64,000 bases of DNA from Stenotrophomonas_A sp035629025 (GCA_035629025.1 DASPIU010000037.1:1-64000); one strand, 5' to 3'. Shown: positions 47,021-58,752, counted from the first letter of the stretch. Notes: generated by a model not told the origin, from the sequence alone. Translations and numbers: made by a program.

Positions 47021-47940
<920 letters not shown>

Positions 47941-47944
<4 letters not shown>

Positions 47945-48573
47945 TCCTCATCGGCTTGTACGACTCTTCGTACACGCGGCGGGTGGCAATCGCGATGTCG
48001 ATGTACGGCGTCGAGTTCGAGCACCGCGCCTGGTCGGTGGGCCGCGATTTCGACCGCATCCGCGAGTACAACCCGCTGGGCCGTGCACCGACGCTGGTGC
48101 TCGACGACGGCGAGGTGCTGACCGAGTCGGCGATGATGCTGGACTACCTCGACGATCAGGTGGGCCCCGCGCGCGCGCTGATGCCCGCCAGCGGCCCGGC
48201 CCGGCGCGAGGCGCAGCGGCTGATCGCGCTGGCGACCGGGGCGATCGACAAGGCGGTGCTGATCGTGCTCGAACGCATCTTCCGCCCCGAGCACATGCAA
48301 AGCGAGTTGTGGTTGTCGCGTTGCCGCACCCAGGTCGAAGGCGCGCTGCGCGAACTGGAGCGGCACTGCGCCGCGCGCAGCGGGCACGCGGCACTGGTCG
48401 GCGAGCGCATGACCCACGCCGATATCGCCGTGGCCTGCTTCGTCACCCACCTGCGTGAAGCAGTGCCGTGGGACCTGTCCCCCTACCCGGCGTTGCGCGC
48501 ACATGTCGATCGACATGAAGCGCTGCCGTTGTTCCGCCAGTTCTACATTCCCTTCCAGGCGCCCGCCCCGTGA
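47941..48573 (+). CDS. glutathione S-transferase family protein
   Basis: A 210-aa GST with an N-terminal thioredoxin-like domain (LIGLYDSSYTRRVAIAMSMYGVEF, catalytic-region Ser/Tyr, and TESAMMLDYLDD for glutathione binding) and an all-helical C-terminal domain (THADIAVACFVTHLRE). Substrate unknown. It sits between glyQ and glyS with 4-nt overlaps on both sides, so translation of all three genes is probably coupled. Confidence 0.93.
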
Positions 48574-50735
48574 CCGCGATGAATGCACAGATGCAACCCC
48601 TGTTGATCGAACTGGGCACCGAGGAACTGCCGGTCAAGGCGCTGCCGGGCCTGGCCCAGGCGTTGTTCGACGGCGTGCTGGCCGGACTGGAAAAGCGCGG
48701 CATCGCCGTCGAGCGCGGCGACGCGCGCCCACTGTCCACGCCGCGGCGCCTGGCCGTGCTGCTGCCGGGTGTGGCCAGCGAACAGCCTGAGCAGCGTTCC
48801 GAAGTGCTCGGCCCGTATCTCAACGTCGGCCTCGATGCCGAAGGCCAGCCGACCAAGGCGCTGCAGGGTTTCGCGGCCAAGGCCGGGGTCGACTGGAGTG
48901 CGCTGGAGCGCACCAGCGACGCCAAGGGCGAGCGCTTCGTGCACCGCGCGGTGAAGCCGGGTGCGCGCACCGCCGAGCTGCTGCCGGACATCCTCAACGA
49001 AGCCATAGCCGCCATGCCGATCCCCAAGCCGATGCGCTGGGGCGACCACGACTACGCCTTTGCCCGTCCGGCGCACTGGCTGGTGCTGTTGTTCGGCAAG
49101 GACGTGGTGCCGGCGCAGGTGCTGGGCCTGGCCTCGGACCGCATGAGCCGCGGCCACCGCTTCATGCACGACAAGCAGGTCTGGTTGAGCACGCCGCTGG
49201 ACTACATCGAGTCGCTGCGCGCGGCCAACGTCATTGTTGACCCCGAAGAGCGCCGCCAGCGCGTCGTCGCCGAGGTCAATGCCGCTGCCGCGCGTGCCGG
49301 TGGCCAGGCCCGCATCACCGACGACAATCTGGGCCAGGTGGTCAACCTGGTGGAGTGGCCGGCCGCGGTGCTGTGCAGCTTCGAGCGCCAGTTCCTGGCC
49401 GTGCCGCAGGAAGCGCTGGTCGAGACCATGGAGGTCAACCAGAAGTTCTTCCCGGTGCTGGACGATGGCGGGCGGTTGACCGAGAAGTTCATTGGCATTG
49501 CCAACATCGAATCGCGCGACGTGGCGGAAGTGGCCAAGGGCTACGAGCGGGTGATCCGCCCGCGCTTTGCCGATGCCAAGTTCTTCTTTGACGAAGACCT
49601 CAAGCAGGGCCTGGTGGCGATGGGCGAGGGCCTGAAGGGCGTGACCTACCAGGCGCGCCTGGGCAGCGTGGCCGACAAGGTGCAGCGCGTGGCCGCGCTG
49701 GCCCGTGCGATTGCGCCGCAGGTCGGTGCCGATGCGACCCTGGCTGCGCGCGCTGCCGAGCTGTCCAAGCATGACCTGCAATCGCGCATGGTCAATGAAT
49801 TCCCCGAACTGCAGGGCATCGCCGGCCGCCATTACGCTGTGGCCGGCGGTGAGTCGCCCGAGGTGGCGCTGGCGATCGACGAGGCCTACCAGCCACGTTT
49901 TGCCGGTGACGACATCGCCCTGTCCGCGCTGGGCAAAGTGCTGGCCATCGCCGAGCGCCTGGACACGCTGGCCGGCGGTTTCGCCGCCGGGCTCAAGCCG
50001 ACCGGCAACAAGGATCCCTTCGCCCTGCGCCGCAATGCGCTGGGCCTGGCGCGCACGGTAATCGAGAGCGGCTTCGATCTGGACCTGAAGGCGCTGCTGC
50101 GCGATGCGGCGCAGGCCGCGGCGCAGGCCCTGGCGGCGAACCCGGCGGCCAAGCCCGCGCCGGCGCCGGAGGCCAACGCCCTGGCGGCGGAAATCTTTGA
50201 GTTCATCCTTGACCGCCTGCGTGGCTACTACGCCGACAAGGGCGTGGCCGCGACCCAGTTCAACGCAGTGGCCGCCCTGTTCACCAGCGATGCCGACACG
50301 GCCGCCGGCCACGCCGCCGAGCGCGGTTCGCTGTACGACTTCGACCGCCGCATCGACGCCATCGGCACCTTCGCCATGCTGCCCGAAGCCGCGGCACTGG
50401 CTGCCGCCAACAAGCGCATCCGCAATATCCTGCGCAAGGCCGAGGGCGCGATCCCGGCGATGGTCGATCCGGCGCTGCTGCGCGAGCCGGCCGAGGAAGC
50501 GCTGGCCGAGGCGGTCGAGGCCGCCATCGGCGACACCGACGCCGCCCTGCACCGGCATGACTACGTGGCGGTGCTGGCGCGGCTGGCGCGGCTGCGCCCG
50601 CAGGTGGACGCGTTCTTTGACGGCGTCATGGTCAATGCCGAGGATGCCGCGCTGCGCGGCAACCGCCTGGCGCTGCTGCGGCGGCTGGGCGAGCGCCTCG
50701 GCAGCGTGGCGGCGATCGAACATCTGTCGGCCTGA
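48570..50735 (+). CDS. glyS: glycyl-tRNA synthetase beta subunit
   Basis: A 721-aa tRNA-binding beta subunit. Conserved start PLLIELGTEELPVKALPGL, central GDHDYAFARPAHWLVLL, MEVNQKFFPV and C-terminal anticodon-binding region DRLRGYYADKGV. GTG 48570 overlaps the GST stop (GTGA); ATG 48579 or 48588 are close alternatives. Confidence 0.97.
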   Translation: MTAMNAQMQPLLIELGTEELPVKALPGLAQALFDGVLAGLEKRGIAVERGDARPLSTPRRLAVLLPGVASEQPEQRSEVLGPYLNVGLDAEGQPTKALQGFAAKAGVDWSALERTSDAKGERFVHRAVKPGARTAELLPDILNEAIAAMPIPKPMRWGDHDYAFARPAHWLVLLFGKDVVPAQVLGLASDRMSRGHRFMHDKQVWLSTPLDYIESLRAANVIVDPEERRQRVVAEVNAAAARAGGQARITDDNLGQVVNLVEWPAAVLCSFERQFLAVPQEALVETMEVNQKFFPVLDDGGRLTEKFIGIANIESRDVAEVAKGYERVIRPRFADAKFFFDEDLKQGLVAMGEGLKGVTYQARLGSVADKVQRVAALARAIAPQVGADATLAARAAELSKHDLQSRMVNEFPELQGIAGRHYAVAGGESPEVALAIDEAYQPRFAGDDIALSALGKVLAIAERLDTLAGGFAAGLKPTGNKDPFALRRNALGLARTVIESGFDLDLKALLRDAAQAAAQALAANPAAKPAPAPEANALAAEIFEFILDRLRGYYADKGVAATQFNAVAALFTSDADTAAGHAAERGSLYDFDRRIDAIGTFAMLPEAAALAAANKRIRNILRKAEGAIPAMVDPALLREPAEEALAEAVEAAIGDTDAALHRHDYVAVLARLARLRPQVDAFFDGVMVNAEDAALRGNRLALLRRLGERLGSVAAIEHLSA

Positions 50736-50821
50736 TCTTGCGGGACGTGCGGTGCTCCCACACCACCGGGAGCGGTTTCCTTAACGAGGTCTTGTGTGAC
50801 GCCCGGGTTATGCTCGGCGCC

Positions 50822-52603
50822 ATGCGTGTCCCCCACCTCGCCCTGCTCCTGTTGCTCCTGCTGTGCGTGCTGGCCGCCCCGGCCCGCGCGCGCGGCACCA
50901 TCGAGAAGGTGAGCATCGAGGGCCTGGACCGCGGCGACGACGCGGCGATGATCGAGAACATCGAGGTCTCGCTGTCGCTGTACCAGACCATCGGCAAGCG
51001 CCAGGGCGAATCGCGCCTGGAGTACCTGCTCAACCAGGCGCAGGAACAGGCGCGCACGGCGCTGGAACCGTTTGGCTACTACAGCCCCACCATCACCATC
51101 GACGCGCCGCGCACGGGCGACAGCCTGCACGTGATCATCCACGTGGACAAAGGCCAGCCGGTGCGCGTGCGCCACTCCAACATCGTGCTCACCGGCTGGG
51201 CCGAGGAAGACGAATACCTGCAGCGTGACGTGGCCGCCTTCCAGCCCGCGGTCGGCGAGACCTTCAGCCACCCGCTGTACGAGGCCAGCAAGGTGCGCAT
51301 CACCCGGCGCCTGGCCGAGCGCGGCTATTTCGATGCCGACTTCACCCGCCGCCGGGTGGAGGTCACCCGCGCCGAGTTCGCCGCCGACATCGACCTGGCC
51401 TGGGACAGCGGGCGTCGCTACGACATGGGCCCGGTGCGCTTCCGCTACGACTATTTCAAGCCCGGCCTGTTCGACCCGCTGGTGTACTGGGAAGAGGGCA
51501 GCTACTACCACGAAGGCAAGCTCGATCGCCTGCGCGAGTCGCTGAACCGGCTCGGCTATTTCGGCACGATTGATATCCAGCCCAAGCCGGAGGAAGCCAC
51601 GGCCGATGGCCGCGTGCCGATCGACGTACGCCTGGAGCGCGCCAAGCGTACCGTCTATACCGCCGGCCTCAGCTACGGCAGCGAGAGTGGCCCGGGTGTG
51701 CGCGGCGGCCTGGAGCGCCGCTACGTCAACTCGCGCGGCCACAAGATGGACACGCAGCTGGACTTCGCGCAGAAGCGCAAGAGCCTGACCACCGCCTACC
51801 GCATCCCGGCGTTCGGGTGGCTGGATGGCTGGTACTCGCTGACCGCCGGTTACTACGACGAGCAGACCGACTACATCGACCTGCGCAACGTCAAACTCAG
51901 TGCCAGCCGCAGTGGCGAGATCAACGACCGCTGGACCGCGACCGCCTCGCTCAATGCCTTGCGCGAGCGTTGGCGCTACAGCACCAACGACCAGCCCGAC
52001 CCCTTCTACCAGTACGCCACCTTCGTCTACCCGCAGCTGCAGGCCCTGTACTCGGGCGTGGACGACCGCACCTTCCCGCGTCGCGGCATCGCCGCGCGCA
52101 GCTTCGTGCGCGGTGGCGTGAAAGGCGTCGGCTCGGACACCAACTTCGCCCAGGCCTATGCGCAGGTGTTCTGGTTCCATGGCCTGAGCGGCAGCGACCG
52201 CCTGATCCTGCGTGGCGAGGCTGGCACTACCTGGACCCCCGACCTGGTGTCGATGCCGCCGAGCCTGCGTTTCTTCGCCGGTGGCGACAACAGCGTGCGC
52301 GGCTATGCCTTCCGCGAGATCGGCCCGCGCACGCCGCCGCCGGACAAGTACGCGCTGGGCGCCAAGCACGTGCTCACCGGCAGCGTCGAGTACGAGCGCT
52401 ATTTCAATGGCGGCCCGTGGGGTGCGGCGGTATTCGTGGACAGCGGCAGCGCCTTCGACAACCGTCCGGACTTCCACACCGGTGTGGGCGTGGGCCTGCG
52501 CTGGAAATCGCCGATCGGCCCGGTGCGCGTGGATGTCGCCCACGGCCTGAATGATCCAGACTCGCAGTTCCAGCTCTACCTCAACATCGGAGCCAACCTG
52601 TGA
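50822..52603 (+). CDS. tamA: outer-membrane assembly factor TamA
   Basis: A 593-aa Omp85-family protein: signal peptide (ALLLLLLLCVLAAPARA), three POTRA domains (~25-260) and a C-terminal beta-barrel. The lid-loop motif reads FFAGGDNSVRGYAFREIGP and the last strand ends SQFQLYLNIGANL. With TamB it promotes insertion of outer-membrane proteins and lipid transport. ATG 50822 gives a correct signal peptide. Overlaps tamB by 4 nt. Confidence 0.96.
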   Translation: MRVPHLALLLLLLLCVLAAPARARGTIEKVSIEGLDRGDDAAMIENIEVSLSLYQTIGKRQGESRLEYLLNQAQEQARTALEPFGYYSPTITIDAPRTGDSLHVIIHVDKGQPVRVRHSNIVLTGWAEEDEYLQRDVAAFQPAVGETFSHPLYEASKVRITRRLAERGYFDADFTRRRVEVTRAEFAADIDLAWDSGRRYDMGPVRFRYDYFKPGLFDPLVYWEEGSYYHEGKLDRLRESLNRLGYFGTIDIQPKPEEATADGRVPIDVRLERAKRTVYTAGLSYGSESGPGVRGGLERRYVNSRGHKMDTQLDFAQKRKSLTTAYRIPAFGWLDGWYSLTAGYYDEQTDYIDLRNVKLSASRSGEINDRWTATASLNALRERWRYSTNDQPDPFYQYATFVYPQLQALYSGVDDRTFPRRGIAARSFVRGGVKGVGSDTNFAQAYAQVFWFHGLSGSDRLILRGEAGTTWTPDLVSMPPSLRFFAGGDNSVRGYAFREIGPRTPPPDKYALGAKHVLTGSVEYERYFNGGPWGAAVFVDSGSAFDNRPDFHTGVGVGLRWKSPIGPVRVDVAHGLNDPDSQFQLYLNIGANL

Positions 52604-55600
52604 GCGCGCCCGTGCCGCCGCCGCGTCCGCGTTTCTACCGCCGCCGCCGCTTCTGGGTGGGCTCCGGATTGAGCGTGCTTGGCCTGGTGCTGCTGGCGCT
52701 GCTGGCCGGGTACTGGCTGCTGCAGACCGTGGCCGGGCGCGATGTGCTGCTCGCGCAGGTGGTCGCGCGGCTGCCGGCCGGCGCCACCTTCACCTGGAAG
52801 CAGGCGGAAGGGCCGCTGGCCGGTCCGCTCACCTTGCGCGGCGTGGACTTCCGCTACCAGGATTACCACTTCAGCGCCGAGCGCGTGTACCTGGACCCGG
52901 ACATCCGCCCGCTGCTCGGGCGCAAGCTGCGTCTGGACGCGCTGCAGATCAGCGGCGCCACGCTGAACCTGGCCAAGAGCGAAGAGCCTTTCGAGCTGCC
53001 GCGCTGGCCCGATTCGCTGCCGCAGATCGAAATGCCGCTGGCGATCCAGGCCGACACCATCATCGTCGACTCGCTGCGCGTCACCCAGCAGGGCGCGCCG
53101 CTGGTGAACCTGCGGCGCATCCGCGGCGGACTGGAGATTGCCAGCGGCGAGCTGCGCACGCGCCAGCTGCAGGTCGACAGCGATCGCGGCAACTTCGGCC
53201 TCAATGGCGACTACGTGCCGCGCCAGGATTACCAGACCAACTTCACCGCCACGGCCATCCTGCCGGCGCCGCGCGGGCGCACGCCGGCCAGCTTCGGCCT
53301 GGTCGCGCGCGGCGACCTGGCGAACATGGAAGTGGCCGTGGCCGGACGCGCGCCGCGCCCGCTGCGCGCCAAGCTGGTATTCACCGGCCGTGACGACCCG
53401 CGCTGGACCCTCAGCGCCGATACCGACCAGCTCGACACCTCGCTGCTGATGGGCGCCGCCGGTATCGCCGATCCGGCGCCGGCCACGCCGCTGACGCTGC
53501 AGGTCGAAGCCTCCGGCAAGGGCGGCAGCGCGGCGCTGCACGGGCGCGTGCGGCACGGCGAGCAGGAAATCGTGCTGCAGCCTTCGCGCCTGGCCTTGAA
53601 GGACCAGGTGATCACCGCCGCGCCCCTGGTGGTCGATGCCTTTGGCGGCCGCCTGCGCCTGCGCGGCAGCGCCGATTTCCGCGATGCCGACAACGCGCGT
53701 TTCCGCGTGGCCGCCTATGCCCGCGACCTGCGCTTCGTGCCGCCGGCCGACCCGGCCACGCCGCAGGCACAGCAGGTCCCGGTCGAACTGCGCGAGGCGC
53801 GCCTGGGCCTGGCGGGAACGTTGAAGAACTGGGCGGTGTTCGGCCAGGCCGATATCGCGCGTGAACAGCAGCGCGCCGAACTGCATATCGACGCGCGCGG
53901 CAACGAGCGCGGTGCCAGGCTGCACCAGGTGCGCGCCACCACCCCGGGCGGCGTGCTCGACGTGAGCGGCGAAGTCGGTTGGGAGCCGCAGCTGTCCTGG
54001 GACGTGGCCGCGGAGCTGTCGCAATTCGACCCGGGTTACTTCGCGCCGGGCTGGGACGGGCGACTGTCCGGGCGCGTTGCTTCCAAGGGCCGGCAACTGC
54101 CGCCGGCCGCAAACGGCACGCCTGGCGCGTACCAGGCCACTGCCGACATCACCGCGCTGCGCGGCCAGTTGCGCCAGCGCGCCATCGACGCGCGTGGCCG
54201 CTTCGCCATCGAGGGCGATCGCGGCGAGGGCGAACTGGCGCTGTCGGTTGGCAACAGCCGGCTCACCGCCCGCGGTCGGGTCAGCGATCGCCTCGATATC
54301 ACCGCGCAGCTGCAGCCCTTGCAGCTGGACGACCTGCTGCCCGGTGCGGCCGGCAGCGTGCGTGGCAATGTGCAGATCGGCGGGCGCCGCGATGCACCGG
54401 ACATCAATGCCGATGTGACCGGCAGCGGCCTGCGCTGGAACGGCTACGCCGCCGACAGCCTGGCGCTGCGCGGGCGCCTGCCGTGGCGCGGCGGCGAAGG
54501 CACGCTGACCCTGCAGGGCAGCGGCGTCACCGCCGGCATGGTGCTGGACAGCGTGCAGGTGCAGGCGCAGGGCGCGGTGGAAAACCTGCGCGTGCAAGCC
54601 GAGCTGCGCAACCCGATGGCGCAGCTCGCGCTGCAGGGTGATGTGCGGCGCAATGGCGCGCGCTGGCAGGGGCAGCTCGGCAGCCTGCGCATCACCCCGG
54701 CCAAGGGCAATGCGTGGGCGCTGCGGCAACCCGCGCAGTTCACGGTCAACGGCCCGGCGTTCACGCTCAGCACTTCCTGCCTGGCCGCGGTCGGTGCCAG
54801 CGGCGCGCTGTGCGTGGCGGCGGACTGGCCGCGCAGCGGTGTCAGCGTGAGCAGTGAGGCCTTGCCACTGGCGCTGGTGCAGCCGTGGCTGCCGCCCAAT
54901 GAAGGCCGGCAGCTGCACCTGCGTGGCGAAGTCACTGTCGATGGCAGCTTCCGCCCGCGCGGCAACGCCTGGGATGGCAACTTCAAGGTCGCTTCGCTGG
55001 AGGGCGGCATCCGCCTGGGTGACAACAGCCGCGGCGAAGTGGTGCGCTACGACCATTTCAGCCTCACCGCCGATTTCGATCCGCAGAAGATCCAGGGCTA
55101 TCTCGGCATCGGCTTCCAGGGCAACGGCTTCGTCGATGCGCGCTTCAACACTGGCTGGGACAGTTACGCCCCGCTCAATGGTGAGCTCTACCTCAACATG
55201 TCGCGGTTGAGCTGGTTGCAGCTGTTTGTCGCCGATCTGGTGCAGCCCAAGGGCCAGGTCGAAGGCCATGTCAGCCTGCGCGGCACGCGCGCGCAGCCGC
55301 AGCTCGGCGGCGAGGCCACGTTGAAGGACTTCACCGGCGAATATCCGTCGATGGGCCTGACCCTCACCGATGGCCAGGGCCGCTTCAGCGCCCAGCCCGA
55401 TGGCTCGGCCCGCATCGTGGCGCAGGTGCGTTCGGGCGAGGGCACCTTGAATGTGGATGGCGACCTGTCCTGGTATGGCGAGCGCACGCCGCTGCTGCTC
55501 AACATCCGCGGCGAGCGCGTGCTGCTCTACAACACCGCCGAGCTGCGCGTGATCGCCAACCCGGACATGCAGTTCGGCATCGTCGACAAGACCATGCAGC

Positions 55601-56421
55601 TGCGCGGGCAGGTGACCGTGCCCGAAGCCGACATCGACCTGGAGCGGCTGGAACGCGGTACCTCGGCGTCCGAGGACGTGGTCGTGCTCGATCCGGTCAA
55701 CCCGGAGCAGGGCCGCTCCTCGCCGCTGGACATGGACCTGACGGTGATCGTCGGCGATGCGGTGAAGATGGCCGGCTTCGGCCTGAAGGGCGCGCTGACC
55801 GGGCGCATGCAGGTGCGCGCGCGGCCCGGCCGCGAGATGACCGCCAACGGCGGGCTGGATGTCAGCGGCCGCTACAAGGCCTATGGGCAGGACCTGACCA
55901 TCACCCGCGGCCAGCTGACCTGGAACAACAACATCGTCTCCGACCCGCGCATCAACATCCGCGCCGAGCGCCGCATCGGCGATGTGACCGCCGGCATCGA
56001 TGTCAGCGGCCGCGCCGAGTCGCCGCGCGCCGACGTGTGGGCCAACCCGTCGATGTCGCAATCCGAAGCCCTGTCCTACCTGGTGCTGGGCCGCGGCCTG
56101 GCCAGCGCCAGCGGCAGCGAGGCGCAGCAGGTCACCGCCGCCTCGGCCGCGTTGTCGGCCGGCAGCGGACTGATCGCCTCGCAGCTCGGCGCCAGGCTCG
56201 GCCTGGACGAGGCCGGCGTGAGCCAGTCCGGCACGCTGGGCTCGGTCGTGGGGTTCGGCAAGTATCTGTCGCCGCGCTTCTACGTCGGCTATGGCGTGGC
56301 GCTGGTGAGCGGAAGTTCGGTGATCACGCTGAAGTACCTGCTCACGCGCGGCTTCGATGTGGAAGTGCAGTCCAGCACGATCGAGACCCGTGGCTCGATC
56401 AACTGGCGCAAGGAAAAGTAG
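52600..56421 (+). CDS. tamB: translocation and assembly module protein TamB
   Basis: A 1273-aa AsmA/TamB-like protein. A single N-terminal transmembrane helix (SVLGLVLLALLAGYWLLQTV) anchors it in the inner membrane; a long beta-taco region spans the periplasm; the C-terminal DUF490 domain (from ~residue 930, with GQDLTITRGQLTWNNNIVSD and ALSYLVLGRG) contacts TamA. Start ATGA-type overlap with tamA. GTG is the initiating codon. Confidence 0.96.
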   Translation: MSAPVPPPRPRFYRRRRFWVGSGLSVLGLVLLALLAGYWLLQTVAGRDVLLAQVVARLPAGATFTWKQAEGPLAGPLTLRGVDFRYQDYHFSAERVYLDPDIRPLLGRKLRLDALQISGATLNLAKSEEPFELPRWPDSLPQIEMPLAIQADTIIVDSLRVTQQGAPLVNLRRIRGGLEIASGELRTRQLQVDSDRGNFGLNGDYVPRQDYQTNFTATAILPAPRGRTPASFGLVARGDLANMEVAVAGRAPRPLRAKLVFTGRDDPRWTLSADTDQLDTSLLMGAAGIADPAPATPLTLQVEASGKGGSAALHGRVRHGEQEIVLQPSRLALKDQVITAAPLVVDAFGGRLRLRGSADFRDADNARFRVAAYARDLRFVPPADPATPQAQQVPVELREARLGLAGTLKNWAVFGQADIAREQQRAELHIDARGNERGARLHQVRATTPGGVLDVSGEVGWEPQLSWDVAAELSQFDPGYFAPGWDGRLSGRVASKGRQLPPAANGTPGAYQATADITALRGQLRQRAIDARGRFAIEGDRGEGELALSVGNSRLTARGRVSDRLDITAQLQPLQLDDLLPGAAGSVRGNVQIGGRRDAPDINADVTGSGLRWNGYAADSLALRGRLPWRGGEGTLTLQGSGVTAGMVLDSVQVQAQGAVENLRVQAELRNPMAQLALQGDVRRNGARWQGQLGSLRITPAKGNAWALRQPAQFTVNGPAFTLSTSCLAAVGASGALCVAADWPRSGVSVSSEALPLALVQPWLPPNEGRQLHLRGEVTVDGSFRPRGNAWDGNFKVASLEGGIRLGDNSRGEVVRYDHFSLTADFDPQKIQGYLGIGFQGNGFVDARFNTGWDSYAPLNGELYLNMSRLSWLQLFVADLVQPKGQVEGHVSLRGTRAQPQLGGEATLKDFTGEYPSMGLTLTDGQGRFSAQPDGSARIVAQVRSGEGTLNVDGDLSWYGERTPLLLNIRGERVLLYNTAELRVIANPDMQFGIVDKTMQLRGQVTVPEADIDLERLERGTSASEDVVVLDPVNPEQGRSSPLDMDLTVIVGDAVKMAGFGLKGALTGRMQVRARPGREMTANGGLDVSGRYKAYGQDLTITRGQLTWNNNIVSDPRINIRAERRIGDVTAGIDVSGRAESPRADVWANPSMSQSEALSYLVLGRGLASASGSEAQQVTAASAALSAGSGLIASQLGARLGLDEAGVSQSGTLGSVVGFGKYLSPRFYVGYGVALVSGSSVITLKYLLTRGFDVEVQSSTIETRGSINWRKEK

Positions 56422-56503
56422 AAGCGCCGCAGCGCGCACTGCATTGCCGGCAAGGCGGGCGAACGGCTAAGGTCGTCACCCTGCCTTTGCCGGAACCTGC
56501 GCC

Positions 56504-58654
56504 ATGCCGCTTCGCACGACCCTGTCCGCTTCGCTGGCCCTCGGGCTGGCGCTGTCCGCCACCGCCCGCGCCGATGAAGGCATGTGGATGCCCACGCAGC
56601 TGCCGGCCCTGGGCAACCAGCTGCGCGAGGCCGGCTTCAAGGGTGATCCGAAGGACCTGGCCGACGTGACCCGCGCGCCGCTCAGCGCCGTGGTCAAGGT
56701 CGGCGGCGGTACCGGCTCGTTTGTGTCCGCCGATGGCCTGCTGCTGACCAACCACCATGTCGCGATGGGCGTGATCCAGTACAACAGCACGGCGGAGCAC
56801 AACTTCATCGATGACGGCTTCATTGCCGCCGGCCGCGGCGACGAGCGCGCGGCCAATCCGGATTTCCGCGTGCTGGTCACCGTGGGCTTCGACAAGGTCA
56901 CCGACGAAGTGCTCAAGGATGCGCGCGGCAAGCAGGGCCGCGCCTATTACGATGCGGTGGACAGCGCCAGCAAGCGCATCGTCGCCGAATGCGAGCGCGA
57001 TGGCAGCGTGCGTTGCAGTGTCGCCAACATGTACTACGGCAGCGACTTCTACCGCATCCGCCAGCTGGAGCTGCGCGATGTGCGCCTGGTCTACGCGCCG
57101 CCGCGCGCCATCGGCAACTATGGCGATGAGATCGACAACTTCATGTGGCCGCGCCACAGCGGCGACTTCACCCTGCTGCGCGCCTACGTCGGCAAGGACG
57201 GCAGGCCGGCCGACTACAGCGCCGACAACGTCCCCTATCACCCGCCGGCGCATCTGCAGCTGGCCAGCACCGGGCCCAAGGCCGGCGACTTCGCCATGCT
57301 CGCCGGCTATCCGAGCATCACCTACCGCCATCGCACCGCGGCCGAGTTCGACGAGCAGGTCAACCGCGTGCTGCCGGGCCGCGTGGCGGTGCTGGATCAG
57401 TTGATCGCGGTGCTGGAAAGCGCCGGCAAGACCAATGCGCAGGCCAGAACCCGCTATGCCTCGCAGCTGCAATCGCTGAAGAACAACAGCAAGCGCGCGT
57501 CCGGCGAACTGGAAGGCTTGCGCCGCAGCGACGCGGTACGCCTGCGCGGGGAGGACGAGCGCGGCATGCTGGCTGCGACTTCCGGCCAGGACGCCCGCGA
57601 CATCGCCGCCCTGCAGAGCACCCTGGATGCCGGTGCCGCGCTGGGCGAGCGTGACCTGCTGCTGGGCCTGATTTCCAGCCAGACCCAGCTGCTGCGCTCG
57701 GCGCTGCTGCTGGAACGGCTGCGGCTGGAATCGCTCAAGCCCGATGCGCAGCGCGAAAGCGGCTACCAGCAGCGTGACCAGGCGATGATCGAAGGCGTGC
57801 TCAAGCAGGTGCAGCGTCGCTACGATCCGGCGGTGGAGAAGGCGCTGCTGGGCGCGCTGTTGCAGCGCTACCAGCAACTGCCCGACGCGCAACGCGTGGC
57901 CGAGTTCGATGCTGCGTTTGGTCGCACGCCCGCGCAGCTTCAAACGGCGCTGGATCGGCTGTACGCAGGCACGCGCCTGGGCAACGAGGACGAGCGCCTG
58001 TCGCGGTTTGCCGCCGCTCGTGCTGGCCAGGTGCTGGCGGATGATCTCCTGGTTGCGCTGGCGCGCGCGCTGGTCCCGGCGCAGCTGCGCCTGGAAGACG
58101 CGCGCAAGGCCCGGGAAGGCGAGCAGCTGCGCCTGCGCCCGGCCTACATGCGCGCGCTGGTCGCCTGGCGCGAACAGCAGGGCCGCGCCGTTTATCCCGA
58201 TGCCAACAGCACCCTGCGCATCAGCTATGGCCGCGTCGAACCACTGGCTCCGCGCGATGCGGTCAGCTTTGCACCTGTGACCACCGTGGCCGGCATCGTC
58301 GAGAAGAACACCGGGCAAGTGCCGTTCGATGCGCCCAAGCCTTTGTTGGAGGCGATTGCAAAGGGTGATTTCGCGGGGACCGAGGACCCTGCGTTGAAGA
58401 CCCAGACGGTGAACTTCCTGACCAACCTGGACACCACGGGTGGCAATTCCGGCTCGCCGGTGCTCAATGCCCGTGGCGAGCTGATCGGTCTGAACTTCGA
58501 CAGCAACTGGGAGGCGGTGAGCGCCAGCTGGTGGTACGACCCGCGCTTCAAGCGGGCCATCCACGTGGACATGCGCTACCTGCGCTGGTTGCTGGCCAAG
58601 GTGTACCCGGCGCCGGCGTTGCTGGAGGAGATGGGCGTGCCGGCGAAGCGTTGA
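56504..58654 (+). CDS. S46-family dipeptidyl peptidase (DPP7/DPP11/DAP BII-like)
   Basis: A 716-aa periplasmic serine exopeptidase releasing N-terminal dipeptides. Signal peptide ends near SATARA (residue 23). Triad by motif: H85 in TNHHV, D221 in RHSGDF and S649 in GGNSGSPV. Length and residue spacing match DAP BII-type enzymes of Xanthomonads. N-terminal GMWMP and C-terminal IHVDMRYLRWLLAKV are typical. Whether it prefers hydrophobic or acidic P1 residues is not decidable here. Separate transcription unit after tamB (82-bp gap). Confidence 0.95.
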   Translation: MPLRTTLSASLALGLALSATARADEGMWMPTQLPALGNQLREAGFKGDPKDLADVTRAPLSAVVKVGGGTGSFVSADGLLLTNHHVAMGVIQYNSTAEHNFIDDGFIAAGRGDERAANPDFRVLVTVGFDKVTDEVLKDARGKQGRAYYDAVDSASKRIVAECERDGSVRCSVANMYYGSDFYRIRQLELRDVRLVYAPPRAIGNYGDEIDNFMWPRHSGDFTLLRAYVGKDGRPADYSADNVPYHPPAHLQLASTGPKAGDFAMLAGYPSITYRHRTAAEFDEQVNRVLPGRVAVLDQLIAVLESAGKTNAQARTRYASQLQSLKNNSKRASGELEGLRRSDAVRLRGEDERGMLAATSGQDARDIAALQSTLDAGAALGERDLLLGLISSQTQLLRSALLLERLRLESLKPDAQRESGYQQRDQAMIEGVLKQVQRRYDPAVEKALLGALLQRYQQLPDAQRVAEFDAAFGRTPAQLQTALDRLYAGTRLGNEDERLSRFAAARAGQVLADDLLVALARALVPAQLRLEDARKAREGEQLRLRPAYMRALVAWREQQGRAVYPDANSTLRISYGRVEPLAPRDAVSFAPVTTVAGIVEKNTGQVPFDAPKPLLEAIAKGDFAGTEDPALKTQTVNFLTNLDTTGGNSGSPVLNARGELIGLNFDSNWEAVSASWWYDPRFKRAIHVDMRYLRWLLAKVYPAPALLEEMGVPAKR

Positions 58655-58660
58655 GGCCGG

Positions 58661-58740
58661 ATTGTGGGAAGGGCTTCAGCCCCCGACGAACGAAGACGTC
58701 ATCTGTCGGATCGCGGTCGCGGCTGAAGCCGCTCCTACAG
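58661..58740. repeat. REP-like repeat B (head-to-head pair, diverged)
   Basis: Two inverted units: TGTGGGAAGGGCTTCAGCCC (58663-58682) and GGTCGCGGCTGAAGCCGCTC ending CTACAG (58715-58740). Same family as repeats at 44196 and 63203, placed between convergent genes where it may act as a transcription stop. Confidence 0.78.
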
Positions 58741-58752
58741 GGGGCGGTGCAA

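Noticed and set aside
52576..56439. 1287-codon open frame on the minus strand opposite tamB
   Set aside because: Exact antisense of tamB in a high-GC genome; low-complexity Arg/Gln/His-rich composition, no recognisable domain, no ribosome site.
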